From a bacterium (GTDB lineage: Bacteria > Spirochaetota > Spirochaetia > JABEVK01), in the NCBI GenBank assembly GCA_021782055.1, contig JAJXVP010000130.1, positions 1-7,483 of the forward strand: 7,483 bases of DNA, read 5' to 3'. This document shows positions 5,595 through 7,483 of the stretch, piece after piece. A model generated the notes under the pieces. The model did not search any database and had not been told where the DNA came from. It saw only the letters and a program-made list of their open reading frames with translations. Numbering within the stretch: the stretch's first letter is position 1; every line of letters begins with the position of its first letter. The translations under genes were made by a program, and so were the position numbers.

Positions 5595-5923
5595 TGAATT
5601 GGAATGAAGGTGACGCGGGTAAAACTTATGCCGCGCAGGTAGCTAGTCACCGAGGTTGGGTGGTCAACCCTGACCAGGACCTGACCGCTCATGTCACACA
5701 AAGTTTGGCGCAAATAGCCCGCGGCAAAGGCAAACCGTACTGCCCCTGCCGCGATGCCGAGGGCCAAGAAGCCGATCACGACATTGTCTGTCCGTGTAAA
5801 TATGCCACTCAGGATATCCAAGAATACGGTCAGTGCTTTTGTGGTTTGTTTCTTTCCCCTTTAAAAGACCCTGCCGAAGTGACTTCGATTCCCGAGCGAC
5901 GACCAGAACCCGAAGACCGTTAG
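5594..5923 (+). CDS. Ferredoxin-thioredoxin-reductase catalytic-subunit homologue, 109 aa
   Basis: Predicted 4Fe-4S disulfide reductase that passes ferredoxin (or rubredoxin) electrons to a thioredoxin/glutaredoxin-type partner. Six cysteines lie in three CxC pairs: C50/C52 (Y-C-P-C-R), C66/C68 (V-C-P-C-K) and C81/C83 (Q-C-F-C-G-L). By analogy with plant-type FTR, C52 and C83 form the active disulfide and C50, C66, C68 and C81 hold the cluster. The spacing between pairs (14 and 13) differs from the plant enzyme (17 and 9). Phe82 replaces the His of the classical C-H-C. The ATG at 5594 overlaps the preceding TGA by one base and is preceded by GAGG (5583-5586). A longer reading frame extends upstream inside the glutaredoxin-like gene, but the residues it would add show no FTR character. 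No FTR variable subunit is nearby, as is usual outside photosynthetic organisms. Confidence 0.92.
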   Translation: MNWNEGDAGKTYAAQVASHRGWVVNPDQDLTAHVTQSLAQIARGKGKPYCPCRDAEGQEADHDIVCPCKYATQDIQEYGQCFCGLFLSPLKDPAEVTSIPERRPEPEDR

Positions 5924-5930
5924 GTCCTGG

Positions 5931-6392
5931 CTAGTAGTGTGCTCGGTACTCGTCGATCACACAAACAAGGACGTTCCCGTCCCTTACCACGGCGCCCCCC
6001 CAAGCCTGCCAGTGGGGTTCTAAAAGGAGCTCTCGGTGCTTGGGACTTTTACGCCAAGCTTGCCAAATTCTTTGCCAGAGGGGACCAGCCCCTACAACTT
6101 CTCCGTACTCTCCGGGAGGTAGCCCCGCCTCACCAGCGCGTTGGGCCACATCTCGCCCCTGGGCATCGCGATGCGAAAGAACTCCACGGCGGATTAAATC
6201 TTGAGCATGAGCCAAAGCAAACGCCGCCAGGCTTGGTGACCATTCCGGCAAACTCTTAAGCTCGGGAAAGACCTCAAGGCGCTCGGTTCGCCAGGCCTTT
6301 TCGGTCAAAGGTAAGGGGGGTTGCGCAGATGCGGTGCCAATCATGACAAAGCCCACCAAAAGCAACAAACCCCAACGATAGTTGTGTCTCAT
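5931..6392 (-). CDS. Secreted CAP-domain (SCP/YkwD-like) protein, 153 aa
   Basis: Exported small protein of the CAP superfamily; its biochemical role is unknown in most bacteria. A signal peptide with Arg2/Arg6, a hydrophobic core (about 8-19) and an A-S-A-Q cleavage site after residue 23 is clear. There is no lipobox cysteine, so it is periplasmic or released. CAP features: helix with A-H-A (61-63), V-L-S-H-R-D (71-76) with a following Gly, G-E-V-V-G (97-101) in place of the usual G-E-N, and W-R-K-S-P-K-H-R-E (113-121), ending with strands G-G-A-V-V and V-L-V-C-V-I. His74, Glu98 and His119 are candidates for the conserved cavity residues. At about 130 residues the mature domain is compact. 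It is convergent with the FTR gene (7 nt between stop codons) and divergent from pdxS. Confidence 0.85.
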   Translation of the reverse strand: MRHNYRWGLLLLVGFVMIGTASAQPPLPLTEKAWRTERLEVFPELKSLPEWSPSLAAFALAHAQDLIRRGVLSHRDAQGRDVAQRAGEAGLPPGEYGEVVGAGPLWQRIWQAWRKSPKHRELLLEPHWQAWGGAVVRDGNVLVCVIDEYRAHY

Positions 6393-6400
6393 GAGAAGAC

Positions 6401-6429
6401 AAGATACTCCCTTTAAAAGACTTTGTCCG
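6401..6429 (-). promoter_or_regulatory. Possible promoter of the CAP-domain gene
   Basis: On the minus strand CGGACA (6429-6424), a 17-bp spacer, then TATCTT (6406-6401), ending eight bases before the ATG at 6392. A GGGAG on the same strand lies about 14 nt before the ATG, further away than ideal and upstream of the predicted transcription start. Either the message is near-leaderless or the real promoter is further upstream and the GGGAG is used. Confidence 0.3.
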
Positions 6430-6459
6430 CCAGGTTAACCACTCGCCCTCAGGGTATTC

Positions 6460-6488
6460 TTGACTTTTTAGCTTTTCGGGGCTAAATT
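6460..6488 (+). promoter_or_regulatory. sigma70-type promoter of pdxS-pdxT
   Basis: TTGACT (6460-6465), an exact 17-bp spacer, then TAAATT (6483-6488). Transcription should begin near 6495, giving a 5' leader of about 28 nt with a good Shine-Dalgarno sequence. This is one of the best promoter matches in the window and suggests constitutive, fairly strong expression. Confidence 0.7.
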
Positions 6489-6502
6489 CGGGCCATTCCC
6501 CG

Positions 6503-6515
6503 TTCCTTAAGGAAG
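6503..6515 (+). promoter_or_regulatory. Shine-Dalgarno of pdxS within a 12-bp palindrome
   Basis: AAGGAAG (6509-6515) lies 7 nt before the pdxS ATG and fixes that start. It is the right half of the perfect palindrome TTCCTTAAGGAA (6503-6514). In RNA only a 4-bp TTCC/GGAA stem with a TTAA loop could form, which would be weak. Confidence 0.6.
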
Positions 6516-6522
6516 TGTAAAG

Positions 6523-7428
6523 ATGAGTGAAACCTCCTGGTCCTCGCGTCAGACGGCAACCTGGAAAACCAAAGTTGGTCTGGCAGAAATGCTCAAAGGC
6601 GGCGTCATTATGGACGTTACCAATGCGAGCGAAGCCAAGATCGCTGAAGAAGCTGGCGCCATTGCGGTAATGGCTCTGGAGCGCGTGCCTGCCGATATTC
6701 GCGTCCAAGGCGGCGTAGCCCGTATGTCTGACCCGAAGATGATTCAGGAGATTCAGAAATCTGTCAGTATTCCCGTCATGGCAAAGTGCCGAATTGGTCA
6801 CTTTGTCGAAGCGCAGATTCTTGAAGCTTTAGATGTCGATTTTATCGATGAAAGCGAAGTTTTGACTCCTGCTGATGACGAATTTCATGTTGACAAGCAC
6901 GGTTTTAAAGTTCCCTTTGTCTGTGGTTGCCGTGATTTAGGCGAAGCTCTGCGCCGCATTGGCGAAGGTGCCGCTCTGATTCGCACCAAGGGTGAAGCAG
7001 GAACGGGAAACGTGATCGAAGCCGTTCGTCACATGCGGACACTCATGGGACAAATTCGACAATTAACCAGAACCCCCCGTGAAGAACTCATGACCTTTGC
7101 CAAGAACTTGGGGGCCCCGTATGACCTGGTCGTTGAAGTTTCTCAAACGGGTAAGCTCCCTGTTCCTAACTTTTCGGCGGGTGGTGTAGCTACTCCGGCA
7201 GATGCGGCTTTAATGATGCAGTTAGGTGCCGAGACGGTCTTTGTTGGCTCGGGGATTTTTAAATCTGCTGACCCCAAGAGACGAGCTAAGGCCATTGTCG
7301 AAGCCGTGGCGTCGTACAAAGACCCCAAAAAGCTGGCCGAGATTTCGTACGATTTAGGCGAATCGATTCCCGGCGTTGATGTACGCCAGCTCAATGACAC
7401 CCAAAAGTTGGCACTGCGGGGTTGGTAA
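6523..7428 (+). CDS. pdxS: Pyridoxal 5'-phosphate synthase subunit PdxS, 301 aa
   Basis: Lyase/synthase subunit of the DXP-independent vitamin B6 pathway: combines ribose 5-phosphate, glyceraldehyde 3-phosphate and ammonia (from PdxT) into PLP, in a cytoplasmic dodecameric TIM-barrel complex. Almost every family landmark is present: M-D-V-T-N (30-34, D31), [10 protein letters not shown] (51-60), V-M-A-K-C-R-I-G-H with K88 (the first covalent lysine, K81 in Bacillus), [11 protein letters not shown] with K156 (K149 in Bacillus), [11 protein letters not shown] (207-217) and F-V-G-S-G-I-F-K-S (240-248). The offset of seven from Bacillus numbering reflects a slightly longer N-terminus; the length is normal. 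Promoter and Shine-Dalgarno sequence are well placed. The stop codon TAA overlaps the pdxT ATG by one base, so the two are translationally coupled. Confidence 0.98.
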   Translation: MSETSWSSRQTATWKTKVGLAEMLKGGVIMDVTNASEAKIAEEAGAIAVMALERVPADIRVQGGVARMSDPKMIQEIQKSVSIPVMAKCRIGHFVEAQILEALDVDFIDESEVLTPADDEFHVDKHGFKVPFVCGCRDLGEALRRIGEGAALIRTKGEAGTGNVIEAVRHMRTLMGQIRQLTRTPREELMTFAKNLGAPYDLVVEVSQTGKLPVPNFSAGGVATPADAALMMQLGAETVFVGSGIFKSADPKRRAKAIVEAVASYKDPKKLAEISYDLGESIPGVDVRQLNDTQKLALRGW

Positions 7429-7483
7429 TGAAACCAATAGGGGTTCTAGGCCTTCAGGGGGGGTATGACCCCCACCTGAGGAT
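7428..7483 (+). CDS. pdxT: PdxT glutaminase subunit, first 18 codons only (runs off the window)
   Basis: An ATG sharing its A with the pdxS stop codon opens a frame reading [18 protein letters not shown] and then leaves the window. I-G-V-L-x-L-Q-G followed by a His a few residues later is the characteristic N-terminus of PdxT, the class-I glutamine amidotransferase that feeds ammonia to PdxS. The catalytic Cys and His/Glu lie beyond the window. GCGGGG (about 7416-7421) is a moderate Shine-Dalgarno candidate. Confidence 0.85.
   Translation, partial: MKPIGVLGLQGGYDPHLR
7455..7478 (+). other. GC-rich hairpin and G7 run in the first codons of pdxT
   Basis: CAGG plus GGGGG (7455-7463) pairs with CCCCC plus CCTG (7469-7478, with one bulged A at 7474) around a TATGA loop. 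The stem has nine base pairs, nearly all G-C. It includes a run of seven G (7457-7463). It lies in codons 10-17 of pdxT, about 25 nt after the start codon. Confidence 0.5.

Noticed and set aside
5486..5821. A 111-codon minus-strand open frame opposite the glutaredoxin-like and FTR genes
   Set aside because: It is a shadow of two well-supported genes, with no ribosome binding site or protein family signal.
5915..5926. GACC-GTTA-GGTC as a terminator between the FTR and CAP genes
   Set aside because: It is only a 4-bp stem with no T-run on either strand.
5939..6259. A 106-codon plus-strand open frame opposite the CAP gene
   Set aside because: Its composition (many Arg, Pro, Leu) is that of an antisense shadow; the minus frame has a clear signal peptide and CAP motifs.
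6433..6440. GGTTAACC palindrome upstream of pdxS as an operator
   Set aside because: An 8-bp palindrome is expected by chance at this length, and it does not overlap the best promoter elements.
6274..6801. A 175-codon minus-strand open frame spanning the CAP/pdxS intergenic region
   Set aside because: It overlaps the CAP gene and the conserved pdxS coding region in another frame, shows no recognisable family, and would run through the pdxS promoter.
1..7483. CRISPR array, tRNA or rRNA genes, insertion sequence, toxin-antitoxin or defence island
   Set aside because: No regularly spaced direct repeats, cloverleaf sequences, terminal inverted repeats, transposase or defence domains are visible. 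The genes are mostly metabolic, redox or envelope functions.

Overview
The window is densely packed bacterial DNA with about 50% GC by eye. It holds nine complete genes and the first codons of a tenth, and coding sequence covers almost everything except two divergent promoter regions and one promoter gap. No rRNA, tRNA, CRISPR array, insertion sequence or phage gene is visible. The gene set suits an anaerobic or microaerophilic bacterium, possibly a spirochaete. The hints are a large ankyrin-repeat lipoprotein with a relaxed lipobox, a ferredoxin-thioredoxin-reductase catalytic subunit paired with a glutaredoxin-like protein, stand-alone HisI, and PdxS/PdxT vitamin B6 synthesis. The phylum assignment is an inference and is only moderately secure.

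Layout, left to right. Positions 33-2567 (+) encode an 844-residue lipoprotein made almost entirely of about 23 ankyrin repeats. Convergent to it, and overlapping its 3' end by 26 nt, is a minus-strand two-gene operon: an HExxH zinc-metallopeptidase-like protein with a C-terminal coiled coil (2915-3754), then hisI (2542-2928), the histidine-pathway phosphoribosyl-AMP cyclohydrolase. Divergent from this operon are a small CoA-binding-fold protein (3817-4182) and then a group at 4235-5923: a NYN-domain predicted ribonuclease with two LOTUS/OST-HTH-like domains, a CGFC glutaredoxin-like protein, and the FTR-type iron-sulfur disulfide reductase. A secreted CAP-domain (YkwD-like) protein is on the minus strand (5931-6392). 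Divergent from it is pdxS (6523-7428), with the start of pdxT overlapping the pdxS stop codon at the right edge.

How genes work together. The glutaredoxin-like protein and the FTR subunit overlap by one base and probably form a ferredoxin-driven disulfide-reducing pair. PdxS and PdxT are the two subunits of the DXP-independent pyridoxal-phosphate synthase. The remaining neighbours have no obvious shared pathway.

Most notable signals. (1) A terminator-like element (10-bp perfect stem plus T6) lies inside the hisI reading frame, exactly where HisI has about six extra residues between two predicted zinc-ligand cysteines. (2) Two plus-strand genes (3817 and 4235) have a -10-like hexamer placed so that transcription should start on the A of the ATG, with no usable Shine-Dalgarno sequence, which suggests leaderless mRNAs, while genes inside operons have good ribosome binding sites. 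(3) A 14-bp palindrome covers the -35 box of the NYN operon. (4) The ankyrin array contains recurring short variant repeats. I see no clearly new multi-gene system; the NYN, glutaredoxin and FTR grouping is the nearest candidate.
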